DNA of 64,000 nt, taken from positions 89,623-153,622 of the forward strand of contig PDPR01000013.1 in NCBI GenBank assembly GCA_002749285.1, given 5' to 3'. The notes beneath the pieces are model-generated. The model saw only the letters and a program-made list of their open reading frames with translations, was not told where the DNA came from and ran no database searches. The position numbers and the translations under genes are program-made. This document shows positions 10,750 through 20,071 of this stretch, piece by piece (within the stretch, counting starts at the first letter, position 1; each line of letters begins with the position of its first letter). Source of the stretch: Maribacter sp. GTDB lineage: Bacteria; Bacteroidota; Bacteroidia; Flavobacteriales; Flavobacteriaceae.

Positions 10750-12027
10750 TTATCCAATAGCCGAAAAGGCCTGCTCTAAATCCGCCTTAAGATCTTCCAG
10801 ATCCTCTAGACCGACAGATAAACGAATCAAATCCTGACCAACACCTGCCGCATCTTGTTGCTCTACCGTCAATTGTTGGTGTGTCGTACTTGCCGGATGG
10901 ATTATCAAGGATTTCGTATCACCTATATTTGCCAATAAAGAGAATATCCTAGTCGCATCGGTAACTTTCTTAGCTGCCTCAAAGCCGCCCTTTACACCAA
11001 ATGTGACCAATCCACTTTGTCCTTTTGGCAAATATTCCTGTGCCAGATCGTAGTATTCGCTACTCTTCAAACCTGGGTAATTCACCCATTCTACCTCTTC
11101 CCTACTTTCCAACCAAGTGGCCAGGGCCAAGGCATTCGCACTATGCTGTCTTATTCGTACCGATAATGTTTCCAGACCTTGAATAATCTGGAATGCATTA
11201 AACGGACTTAGCGCCCCGCCAAAATCACGCAACCCTTCCAAAATCAATTTAAACGTAAATGCTGCCGCACCCAATGCCTCGCTATAGACCAAACCATGGT
11301 AACCATCGGAAGGCTCTGTAAATTCGGGGAATTTTCCATTTGCCCAATCAAAGGTACCCGCATCGATAACGGCTCCACCCAATGAAGTCCCCTGGCCACC
11401 GATATATTTTGTAAGTGAATGGATGACCAAATTAGCCCCATGCCCAATAGGGTTCAACAAGGCCGGTGAAGCAACTGTATTGTCGACGATAAATGGCACT
11501 TGTGCCGTTTTGGCCTGTTTTGAGATTGCCTTTAGATCCAACACATCCAATTTTGGGTTACCCAACGACTCCACAAAAAATGCCCTGGTATTTTCTTGTA
11601 CCGCTTTTCCAAAATTCCCTGGATCGGAAGCATCTACAAACGTAGTGGTTATACCCAATCTTGGCAAAGTAACATTCAATAAGTTAAAAGTCCCCCCATA
11701 TAAACTACTCGAAGCCACGATATGGTCCCCTGCCTTCAATAGTGTCAGTAAACTTGTAGAGATAGCGGAGGTGCCCGAAGCAAAGACCACGGCCCCTACA
11801 CCACCTTCCATGGCTGCCAACCTATTTTGTAGGATCTCATTTGTAGGATTGTTCAACCGTGTATAAATGAAACCCAACTCAGCCAACGAAAACAGGTTGG
11901 CCGCATGATCCGTATTATCGAATACGTATGATGAGGTTTGATAAATAGGCACTGCCCGTGTTCCGTTTGTTTTCGTTGTGTCGTGACCGGCATGTAATGC
12001 GTTTGTGGAAAATTTTTGATTACCCAT
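10750..12027 (-). CDS. metY: O-acetylhomoserine sulfhydrylase (PLP-dependent)
   Basis: KFSTNALHAGHD...SSLYGGTFNLL...VIHSLTKYIGGQGTSLGG; ATG (MGNQKFS) at 12027. Confidence 0.93.
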   Translation of the reverse strand: MGNQKFSTNALHAGHDTTKTNGTRAVPIYQTSSYVFDNTDHAANLFSLAELGFIYTRLNNPTNEILQNRLAAMEGGVGAVVFASGTSAISTSLLTLLKAGDHIVASSSLYGGTFNLLNVTLPRLGITTTFVDASDPGNFGKAVQENTRAFFVESLGNPKLDVLDLKAISKQAKTAQVPFIVDNTVASPALLNPIGHGANLVIHSLTKYIGGQGTSLGGAVIDAGTFDWANGKFPEFTEPSDGYHGLVYSEALGAAAFTFKLILEGLRDFGGALSPFNAFQIIQGLETLSVRIRQHSANALALATWLESREEVEWVNYPGLKSSEYYDLAQEYLPKGQSGLVTFGVKGGFEAAKKVTDATRIFSLLANIGDTKSLIIHPASTTHQQLTVEQQDAAGVGQDLIRLSVGLEDLEDLKADLEQAFSAIG

Positions 12028-12168
12028 GATTTTAATTTGTTTTTGTTGTTGATAAAATAAATAAAAACACCGCTCCCCCAATCGCTGTTTACAACTAGGG
12101 ATAATCAAAAGGTTAAAAAGAAAGAGACAATTACAAAAATGCAATTCGTTTCGTTATCTATTCTCGCC

Positions 12169-12288
12169 TATATCAAAGGATGCCGGGAAACCCAGCTTCA
12201 AGATAGAATTTAGCACCTTCTCCGCTCTGGGGGCAAAGGGTTGCCAAGGCTTCACAGGGTCCATTCCCTCCACCTTTCTTGATAACAA
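12169..12288 (-). ncRNA. SAM-I (S-box) riboswitch upstream of metY-metX/thrA
   Basis: Minus strand TTATCAAGAAAGGTGGAGGGAATGGACCCTGTGAAGCCTTGGCAACC...GGTGCTAAATTCTATCTTGAAGCTGGGTTTCCCGGCATCCTTTGATA; P1 TATCAA/TTGATA and P4 GCTGGG/CCCGGC pair. Confidence 0.93.
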
Positions 12289-12364
12289 TTCAATATGTGT
12301 TTGAACTTTTGAATGGCTAATATAAGACCATACGTTTGTTTTTTCCTAATTTTTTTTAGATAAA

Positions 12365-13621
12365 TCAAATTTTAAAAGCAGCCTTTACAGCGTCCACCAC
12401 ATCCAATTTTTCCCAAGTGAACAATTCCACTTCCTTCTCGATCCTACCATTGTAGGGGGATTCGAAAACCTTCGTAATCACTTTGGGTTCCTTTCCCATA
12501 TGGCCGTAGGCAGCGGTTTCCAAATAAATAGGATTGCGCAATTTCAATCGTTCCTCAATGGCAAAGGGCCGCATATCGAACAATTGTGAAATTATTTTGG
12601 CGATTTCACCATCTGAGTACGGAATCTTCGCAGTACCATAGGTATTCACGAAAATCGAAGTAGGCTCCACCACTCCAATAGCATAACTGACCTGAACCAA
12701 AATCTCATCAGAAACCCCTGCAGCCACTAAATTTTTCGCAATATGCCGGGCAGCATAAGCTGCGCTCCGGTCCACCTTACTGGGGTCCTTACCGCTAAAG
12801 GCACCACCACCATGGGCACCTTTGCCTCCATAGGTGTCCACAATGATCTTTCTACCTGTAAGCCCTGTGTCGCCATGTGGGCCACCAATCACGAACTTTC
12901 CAGTAGGGTTGATGTGGTATTTTATCTGGTCATCGAACAACCTTTGATCACTTTGGGGCAATTCCCTGATTACCCTTGGCATCAAAATCGAAATAATATC
13001 TTCCTTGATTTTTGCCAGCATTTTATCATCATCGGCATCAAATGCATCATGTTGTGTGGACACAACGATCGTATCGATCCGCTGTGGCACATTATCATCC
13101 GAATATTCAATCGTTACCTGGGATTTGGCATCCGGCCTTAAATAGGAGATCTCGGTACCTTCCCTTCTTATGGCCGCAAGGGTCTGTAAGATCCTATGTG
13201 AAATATCCAATGCCAAAGGCATATAGTTTTCCGTTTCCTTGGTTGCATAACCGAACATCATTCCTTGGTCCCCTGCTCCCTGTTTTTCCTTTTCCCCGCG
13301 GTCAACACCTTGATTGATATCCTGGGACTGTTCGTGTATCAAGGAAATGACCCCACATGAATCACCACTGAATTGGTATTCCCCTTTGGTATAACCAATT
13401 TTATTAACAACGTCCCTTGCGATATTCTGGACATCCAGATAGGTGCCGCTTTTTACCTCCCCGGCCAGGATTACCTGGCCCGTGGTGACCAAAGTCTCAC
13501 AAGCTACTTTGCTTTCCGGGTCAAAAGCCAAAAAACTATCCAATAATGCATCACTGATCTGATCGGCTACTTTGTCCGGGTGTCCTTCGCTAACAGATTC
13601 CGAAGTAAATAAATATGCCAT
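12365..13621 (-). CDS. metK: S-adenosylmethionine synthetase
   Basis: [59 protein letters not shown]. Confidence 0.97.
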   Translation of the reverse strand: MAYLFTSESVSEGHPDKVADQISDALLDSFLAFDPESKVACETLVTTGQVILAGEVKSGTYLDVQNIARDVVNKIGYTKGEYQFSGDSCGVISLIHEQSQDINQGVDRGEKEKQGAGDQGMMFGYATKETENYMPLALDISHRILQTLAAIRREGTEISYLRPDAKSQVTIEYSDDNVPQRIDTIVVSTQHDAFDADDDKMLAKIKEDIISILMPRVIRELPQSDQRLFDDQIKYHINPTGKFVIGGPHGDTGLTGRKIIVDTYGGKGAHGGGAFSGKDPSKVDRSAAYAARHIAKNLVAAGVSDEILVQVSYAIGVVEPTSIFVNTYGTAKIPYSDGEIAKIISQLFDMRPFAIEERLKLRNPIYLETAAYGHMGKEPKVITKVFESPYNGRIEKEVELFTWEKLDVVDAVKAAFKI

Positions 13622-13684
13622 TTTTACAAAAAATAAAATAGGAGGAAACAAAAAAGATCGCGAAAAGGGAAAATGAAACCAGCT

Positions 13685-13800
13685 GTTACCGTTTTAGCAT
13701 TTTTTCCGGTACTGAACTTGGCTCGATATCCAGTACCCTTGGGAACTAGATGCCAAAGTGAATCCAGGGCCAGGAAGTTGCAATCAGTCAAATCTTCCCT
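13685..13800 (-). ncRNA. SAM-II-like riboswitch with extended loop upstream of metK
   Basis: Minus strand GGAAGATTTGACTGATTGCAACTTCC (P1 GGAAG/CTTCC) ... AATGCTAAAACGGTAAC; ACTG/CGGT pseudoknot pairing possible; extra hairpin GGTACTG...CAGTACC in the long linker. Confidence 0.72.
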
Positions 13801-13918
13801 CTTAAGGTTGAGGACAAAAGTATAAAAAATGTTTTTCTTATAATAAGATAATCCGATTGTAATTTCCCGAACAATGTTAAAATGACCTTAATGTATTCCG
13901 CCTTAGCCCCTCTTCGCC

Positions 13919-14224
13919 CTAAATGTCGTACTTGGCCGGGAACAGAACATACCTCGGCCGCACAAAATAAGATTGTGTAGAGAAATAAAGTTCATTTGTG
14001 CCGTCCCTGTTGAACGTAGTGGTATTCAACAGGTTGGTTCCCTTGACACCGAACTCCCACCGACCATCCTTTTGTTGATATGTTAGATTCGATTCCAAGA
14101 AGCTATACTTATTGCCAATCGTATTCCCTTTATCGGTATAGTTGTAATAATCATAGTCAAGCGTTAAGACAAGGGTTTCCAAAAATGCCATATCAAACCT
14201 TTTTTGTATAGGAGGCATTGTCAA
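13919..14224 (-). pseudogene. C-terminal remnant of an outer-membrane beta-barrel (TonB-dependent receptor-like)
   Basis: LTLDYDYYNYTDKGNTIGNKYSFLESNLTYQQKDGRWEFGVKGTNLLNTTTFNRD...FVRPRYVLFPAKYDI resembles the last strands of a receptor barrel; in-frame stop at ~14231 and no upstream barrel or plug. Confidence 0.6.
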
Positions 14225-14423
14225 AAATATTCAAATCGGTTATTATACGACCAAGACTATATTAAACGTATTAGGTTTAATGTGTAATTAAAAAAACAAG
14301 ATGCCACTTGTCTGTTTTTTTTCCCAATATTGATGTAAAGGTTTTTACTTCCTATAGTTATCTTGTATATTGTACCCTCTATAAACTCAAAGAAAAGACA
14401 CTAACCACAAATCATAAGACCTT

Positions 14424-15038
14424 ATGCATATTGCCGTTGCAGGAAATATTGGCGCAGGAAAGACCACACTGACAAAACTTTTGGCAAAACATTTCAAGTG
14501 GGAACCCCATTTTGAAGATGTTGTCGACAATCCTTATCTGGATGATTTTTATAACCAGATGGAGCGATGGAGCTTTAACCTTCAAATTTATTTCCTAAAC
14601 CATCGATACCGCCAAGTCCTTAGTTTCAGAAAAAGCGGAAAGGACATTATTCAGGATAGGACCATTTATGAGGATGCCTATATCTTCGCCCCCAACCTAC
14701 ATGCGATGGGCTTGATGACCAATAGGGACTTCAAGAACTATTCGAGTCTTTTCGAATTAATGGAGAGCCTAGTGCAACCCCCAGACCTTCTTATCTATTT
14801 AAGGAGTACCATCCCCAATTTGGTAAAGCAGATACACAAACGCGGGCGTGACTATGAAAATACTATATCAATCGATTACCTAAGTCGATTGAACGAGCGC
14901 TACGAGGCTTGGATATATGGTTATGACAAAGGCAAACTCTTGATCATTGATGTGGATAAGCTCAATTTTGTGGATAACGCCGAGGACCTTGGGGAAATAT
15001 TGAACAGGATAGACGCTGAGATCAATGGTTTATTCTAA
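14424..15038 (+). CDS. Deoxynucleoside kinase
   Basis: MHIAVAGNIGAGKTTLTKLLAKHF P-loop, DRTIYEDAYIFA, dNK family. Confidence 0.93.
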   Translation: MHIAVAGNIGAGKTTLTKLLAKHFKWEPHFEDVVDNPYLDDFYNQMERWSFNLQIYFLNHRYRQVLSFRKSGKDIIQDRTIYEDAYIFAPNLHAMGLMTNRDFKNYSSLFELMESLVQPPDLLIYLRSTIPNLVKQIHKRGRDYENTISIDYLSRLNERYEAWIYGYDKGKLLIIDVDKLNFVDNAEDLGEILNRIDAEINGLF

Positions 15039-15050
15039 GAACCTCTAGAT

Positions 15051-15767
15051 ATGACCAATTGCCTACTTGCAAGTACATCGACGATATTCGGAGGAAATTA
15101 TCTAGACTATTTGTTCGATGAGTTAGGGGAATTATACCAAGATACCGAAGAGGTCATATTCATCCCTTTTGCCAGGCCGGGTGGCATTTCACATGATGCC
15201 TATAGCAAAATAGCCACTACGGCATTTCAACATATAGGCAAAAAAATAATAGGCCTACATACATTTGATGAACCTGGGGCCGCCCTAAAAACAGCAAAGG
15301 GCATCTTTACGGGAGGTGGAAATTCCTTTGTGCTCGTCGACAGTCTTTATCGTCATCAATTAATGGCCCCTCTTAGGCAAGTTGTTTTGGATGGAACCCC
15401 TTATTTGGGTACTAGTGCCGGCAGCAATATTGCCGGGCCCTCGATCAAGACCACCAATGACATGCCCATAGTCTACCCTTCAAGTTACGATACCTTGGGT
15501 ATCACCCCTATCAACATCAACCCACACTACCTCGATCCCGATCCGAACTCAACCCATAAAGGGGAAACACGGGAGACACGAATCAAGGAATTCCATGAAT
15601 TCAACACCACAGCTGTGATAGGACTTCGAGAGGGAAGTTGGATCAGGGTACAAGACAAAAAAACAACACTCCAAGGAGGGCGACTTAGTGCCCGCATATT
15701 CGAAAAAGGAAAAGATGCCTACGAAATACCCGCAGGTGCCTCATTGGATTTTCTGAAAAACGGATAA
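15051..15767 (+). CDS. pepE: Dipeptidase E (peptidase S51)
   Basis: FTGGGNSFVLVDSLY, LGTSAGSNIAGPSI nucleophile Ser motif, NINPHYLD. Confidence 0.9.
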   Translation: MTNCLLASTSTIFGGNYLDYLFDELGELYQDTEEVIFIPFARPGGISHDAYSKIATTAFQHIGKKIIGLHTFDEPGAALKTAKGIFTGGGNSFVLVDSLYRHQLMAPLRQVVLDGTPYLGTSAGSNIAGPSIKTTNDMPIVYPSSYDTLGITPININPHYLDPDPNSTHKGETRETRIKEFHEFNTTAVIGLREGSWIRVQDKKTTLQGGRLSARIFEKGKDAYEIPAGASLDFLKNG

Positions 15768-16031
15768 CCCTCCATTGTTTTGCCCCCTTATTCCCCAATC
15801 GGACCACTCCTCTAGAATACCAGCCTTCCCCAAAGAACCGTTTCACTCGTTGGGAACCCCCTTTCACTCATTGTCGATTTCGGGCAAACAAATTAGATTG
15901 TAGATTCATTCAAACATTCAACAAGCCCAAAACCAACTATATCAATTCCGGATACCGGTATAGTGCATGGAAGACTTGTGAGTATATGATTGTATAACCC
16001 TGCCTTTCCCAAGAATGGCGAAAAATATTGA

Positions 16032-16742
16032 ATGATGAAACCAAAAAAACACCCTGAAAAGGATTTAAACAAGAATAGTGGATTTTATTTTATGATCGGA
16101 TTGGTTCTGGTCATGGCATTTACCTATATGGCTTTTGAGTGGAAAACCTATAATCAGCCAAATTATTACAGTGAAACCATTAACATGCCCGATGATCCAA
16201 CCGAAGAATTACCGCCCGTTATAACCCTTCATATACCACCACCCCCTCCTACACCGGTTATACCCGATATAATAGAGGTCGTGAAAAACGAAGATCCAAT
16301 TATTGAGACAGATGTTGCATCTTTGGAAAGCGATCCTGACAAGGAGATATTGGAAGCCAAGGACATTGATTTTATCGATGAGCCTGTAGACTTGCCCCCC
16401 ATACCCTTTTCGGTCATAGAGGAGGTTCCTGTTTTTCCGGGATGTGAAAAGGCAACCGATAAACGAGCCTGTTTTCAAGATCAGATGAACAAACATATAA
16501 GAAAGAACTTCAGGTATCCTGAAATCCCTTTGGAAATGGGCATACAGGGCAAGGTCTATATACAGTTCATGATCGAGACCGATGGAAGCATAGGGCATAT
16601 TCAAAAACGAGGGCCAGACAAACATTTGGAGGCCGAGGCCACACGTATAATCAAACTACTCCCCAAGATGCAGCCGGGAAAGCAACGTGGTACCCCGGTC
16701 AAGGTTCCTTTTAGCATCCCTATTTCTTTTAAACTTAAATAA
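16032..16742 (+). CDS. TonB family energy transducer protein
   Basis: N-terminal TM, Pro-rich PPPPPTPVIPDI, C-terminal TonB domain (GIQGKVYIQFMIETDGSIGHIQ). Confidence 0.88.
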   Translation: MMKPKKHPEKDLNKNSGFYFMIGLVLVMAFTYMAFEWKTYNQPNYYSETINMPDDPTEELPPVITLHIPPPPPTPVIPDIIEVVKNEDPIIETDVASLESDPDKEILEAKDIDFIDEPVDLPPIPFSVIEEVPVFPGCEKATDKRACFQDQMNKHIRKNFRYPEIPLEMGIQGKVYIQFMIETDGSIGHIQKRGPDKHLEAEATRIIKLLPKMQPGKQRGTPVKVPFSIPISFKLK

Positions 16743-16762
16743 TCAAGGCAACATAGGTTCAT

Positions 16763-16800
16763 AGGAAAAGCCCTGACCAGATGGTCAGGGCTTTTCCTAT
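16763..16800 (+). terminator. Rho-independent terminator
   Basis: AGGAAAAGCCCTGACC-agat-GGTCAGGGCTTTTCCT inverted repeat between convergent genes. Confidence 0.75.
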
Positions 16801-16822
16801 ATGGGTCTGTGAAAATCCATCC

Positions 16823-19195
16823 TTATTCGATAACCTTCCCTGTATCTACACTGGAAGCACCACCCTTATGAGTTGTAGTTTTGGCGGCCATATCTTTTCC
16901 TGATTCCGACAAAACCGTTCCATCAACTGTCTTTTCATTGTTATCGGTTATCGTGATAGTCACTATTGCACCTTCATTTTTTGCCATCCCGATCCCAATT
17001 TCCTTTTGGGTTTCCCGGACTATCAATTCGGCACTTGCCTTTTGCCCATTATAGGCCGTTAAAGTATCTGTTGACAATGCAATACTCGGTGCGATCACCA
17101 AGGCAACGACCGACATTAATTTTAATAATATATTCAATGAAGGGCCTGATGTGTCCTTAAACGGATCACCAACGGTATCACCTACCACTGCTGCCTTATG
17201 GGCATCTGTACCCTTTCTTCCATCCGATTCTATCATTTTTTTGGCATTATCCCAGGCACCACCGGCATTTGATTGGAAAATCGCCATTAGCACACCACAG
17301 GTTGTTACCCCTGCAAGTAGTCCTCCCAACATTTCCGCCCCTCCAATAAAACCAACAGTAACTGGAACGACGATTGCCAATAAACCTGGCAATACCATTT
17401 CCTTAATCGATGCTTGCGTAGAGATAGCCACACATTTATCATATTCGGCCAATCCATCCGCTTCATCAAAAATCGCCCTTTGTTCAGGAGTTGCCTTTGT
17501 CATATCGGAATCGACAGCCCTCATTACTGCCAATGCGGCTTTCAATTGCGGGATATCCCTAAATTGACGCCTAACCTCCTCGATCATGGCCATAGCGGCG
17601 CGTCCAACGGCATTCATCGATAAGGCCGAAAACACAAATGGCAGCATACCCCCTACCAGAAGTCCGGCCATTATGGTTGGTTTGGAAACATCTATAGAAT
17701 CAACTTTCGCGACTTTCATAAAAGCAGCAAACAAAGCCAAGGCAGTCAATGCCGCTGAGGCTATTGCAAAACCTTTTCCAATGGCCGCGGTTGTATTACC
17801 CACGGCATCCAACTTATCTGTACGCTCCCGAACCTCACTTGGCAATTCTGCCATTTCAGCAATACCCCCGGCATTATCAGAAATCGGCCCGTAAGCATCA
17901 ACTGCCAATTGGATTCCTGTATTTGCCAACATTCCTACAGCGGCAATGGCTATACCATATAGGCCGGCAAAATGATGTGATACCAAAATAGCGGCAGCGA
18001 TCAATAATATAGGAACCATGGTTGACATCATACCAACCCCTAATCCGGCAATAATATTAGTTGCCGCCCCAGTCTCTGATTGACGAACAATGGAAGATAC
18101 TGGCTTTGTTCCTGTCCCTGTATAATATTCCGTGATTTTACCAACACCCAACCCGGCGACCAAACCTGCCAAGGTTGCCCAAAAAATCCCCATAGCACCA
18201 TGGGGAAGACCATCAACCGATTCGGGAATCATTGTCGTGATTATAAAATAAGATGCGACAACCATTAAGCCTGCAGAACCGAATTCACCGATATTAAGTG
18301 CGGTCTGTGGGTTTCCACCATCCTTGACCTTTACAAAAAACGTTCCGATGATAGACATTATTATACCGACCGCAGCTAAGACCAAAGGCAGATAAACAGC
18401 ACCCAAACCAGCAAAATCCGGAGTGATGATAAAAGCCCCCAACACCATAGTACCAATTATAGAGCCCACATAGGACTCGAACAAATCAGCTCCCATACCT
18501 GCAACGTCCCCAACATTATCACCGACATTATCGGCAATAGTAGCGGGGTTCAATGGGTGGTCTTCAGGGATTCCTGCCTCAACCTTACCCACCAGGTCGG
18601 CACCAACATCGGCTGCTTTGGTATAGATACCACCGCCAACTCTGGCAAACAAGGCTATTGATGATGCCCCCAATGAAAATCCTGACAGCACATTCAATAC
18701 CAATGTCAGGTTATCGGCACCTGGCCAAATATCCTGATAAATCGCAAAAAGCCCACTAAGTCCCAACACCCCAAGTCCGACAACGCCAAGTCCCATTACG
18801 GCACCACCGGCAAAAGCAACCTCAAGGGCCTTGCCCAATGAATTCCTAGCTGCCTGTGTCGTTCTTACATTTGCTTTTGTGGCCACTTTCATTCCGACAA
18901 ATCCAGCCAAGGCAGAACAGATAGCCCCGACGATAAAGGAAACGGCAACCATACCGTGGGACCCATCCTCGTTACTTCCTTTAAGGTAGAGAAGAATCGC
19001 TACTGCGATTACGAAAATTGCCAATATTTTATACTCTGCTTTTAGAAACGACATTGCCCCATCGGCAATATTCTTGGCGATTCTTGCCATTTTTGCATCA
19101 CCAACCTCTTGTTTGGTGACCCACATATTCTTAATCAACACAAATATCAGGGCCAGAACACCAAAGGCTGGTAAGAATTTTACGATTAAATCCAT
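16823..19195 (-). CDS. hppA: Membrane-bound ion-translocating pyrophosphatase (K+-dependent type)
   Basis: [67 protein letters not shown]; Ala in GNTTAA fits the K+-dependent class. Confidence 0.95.
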   Translation of the reverse strand: MDLIVKFLPAFGVLALIFVLIKNMWVTKQEVGDAKMARIAKNIADGAMSFLKAEYKILAIFVIAVAILLYLKGSNEDGSHGMVAVSFIVGAICSALAGFVGMKVATKANVRTTQAARNSLGKALEVAFAGGAVMGLGVVGLGVLGLSGLFAIYQDIWPGADNLTLVLNVLSGFSLGASSIALFARVGGGIYTKAADVGADLVGKVEAGIPEDHPLNPATIADNVGDNVGDVAGMGADLFESYVGSIIGTMVLGAFIITPDFAGLGAVYLPLVLAAVGIIMSIIGTFFVKVKDGGNPQTALNIGEFGSAGLMVVASYFIITTMIPESVDGLPHGAMGIFWATLAGLVAGLGVGKITEYYTGTGTKPVSSIVRQSETGAATNIIAGLGVGMMSTMVPILLIAAAILVSHHFAGLYGIAIAAVGMLANTGIQLAVDAYGPISDNAGGIAEMAELPSEVRERTDKLDAVGNTTAAIGKGFAIASAALTALALFAAFMKVAKVDSIDVSKPTIMAGLLVGGMLPFVFSALSMNAVGRAAMAMIEEVRRQFRDIPQLKAALAVMRAVDSDMTKATPEQRAIFDEADGLAEYDKCVAISTQASIKEMVLPGLLAIVVPVTVGFIGGAEMLGGLLAGVTTCGVLMAIFQSNAGGAWDNAKKMIESDGRKGTDAHKAAVVGDTVGDPFKDTSGPSLNILLKLMSVVALVIAPSIALSTDTLTAYNGQKASAELIVRETQKEIGIGMAKNEGAIVTITITDNNEKTVDGTVLSESGKDMAAKTTTHKGGASSVDTGKVIE

Positions 19196-19249
19196 TTTTA
19201 GTTGTTTAAATTTTTTTTAACATTTGCTAAAGTAGTAAAATCAAATAGA

Positions 19250-19293
19250 TAAAAAAAGTGGTTTTCGATATTGAAAAACCACTTTTTTTATCC
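19250..19293 (-). terminator. Terminator-like hairpin between ppa and hppA
   Basis: AAAAAAAGTGGTTTTcgatattgAAAAACCACTTTTTTTA. Confidence 0.65.
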
Positions 19294-19467
19294 TTATATC
19301 AAGATTTACGGACGTACCCCCATAACGGATGTTCAAAACAAGTAAGTAACTGAAAAACAGTGATTTAAAAGTTTTTTTTGAGATGAATTCCAAAACTGGG
19401 ATATATCTAATTGACGATCAGTGGTATAAACACTAGATCTATCCATTACAGGGATAGGTGCCAAGAT

Positions 19468-19995
19468 TCAAATAGTGAACGTACGTTTTTTCTTATGGTC
19501 ACTGTTCTCATAACGTTCCACGCACTCATTGTATATTCGAATTGCTTCTTTGGAATCGCCCCATCCACCTACATCAACTTTTTTCTCCTCTAAATCCTTA
19601 TATACTTGAAAGAAGTGTTCTATTTCTTTCAGTCTATGCGGATTTACATCCATAATATCATTTCTCTTACTCCATATTGGATCCGAAATAGGCACACAGA
19701 TGATTTTCTCATCCGGCCCTTTTTCATCGGTCATATGAAAAACCCCGATAGGTTTTACCTCTACCACCACCATTGGGAATGTAGGTTCCGTACATAAGAC
19801 CAAAACATCCAGGGGATCCTTATCCAAGGCCAAAGTCTCGGGAATAAATCCGTAATCTCCAGGGTACATCATCGATGAGAACAATGTACGGTCAAACCGG
19901 ATTTTATGTAAGGTAAAATCGTATTCGTACTTATTCCTACTTCCTTTGGGAATCTCAACAAGCACATCAAAGGTGACACTTGACTTTTTACTCAT
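19468..19995 (-). CDS. ppa: Soluble inorganic pyrophosphatase (family I)
   Basis: EIPKGSRNKYEYD, MMYPGDYGFIPETLALDKDPLDVLVL. Confidence 0.96.
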   Translation of the reverse strand: MSKKSSVTFDVLVEIPKGSRNKYEYDFTLHKIRFDRTLFSSMMYPGDYGFIPETLALDKDPLDVLVLCTEPTFPMVVVEVKPIGVFHMTDEKGPDEKIICVPISDPIWSKRNDIMDVNPHRLKEIEHFFQVYKDLEEKKVDVGGWGDSKEAIRIYNECVERYENSDHKKKRTFTI

Positions 19996-20071
19996 AATTA
20001 TTTTTTTTCTGCCACAAAGGTATTGGAAAAGATTGGATTGGCTTTTCTACATTGCCGAAAATACCTTAAAA

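Noticed and set aside
12743-13317. Plus-strand ORFs opposite metK
   Set aside because: Antisense shadows of a highly conserved gene.
16209-16625. Minus-strand 138-aa ORF opposite the TonB-family gene
   Set aside because: Antisense to a gene with clear TM, Pro-rich and TonB C-terminal domains.
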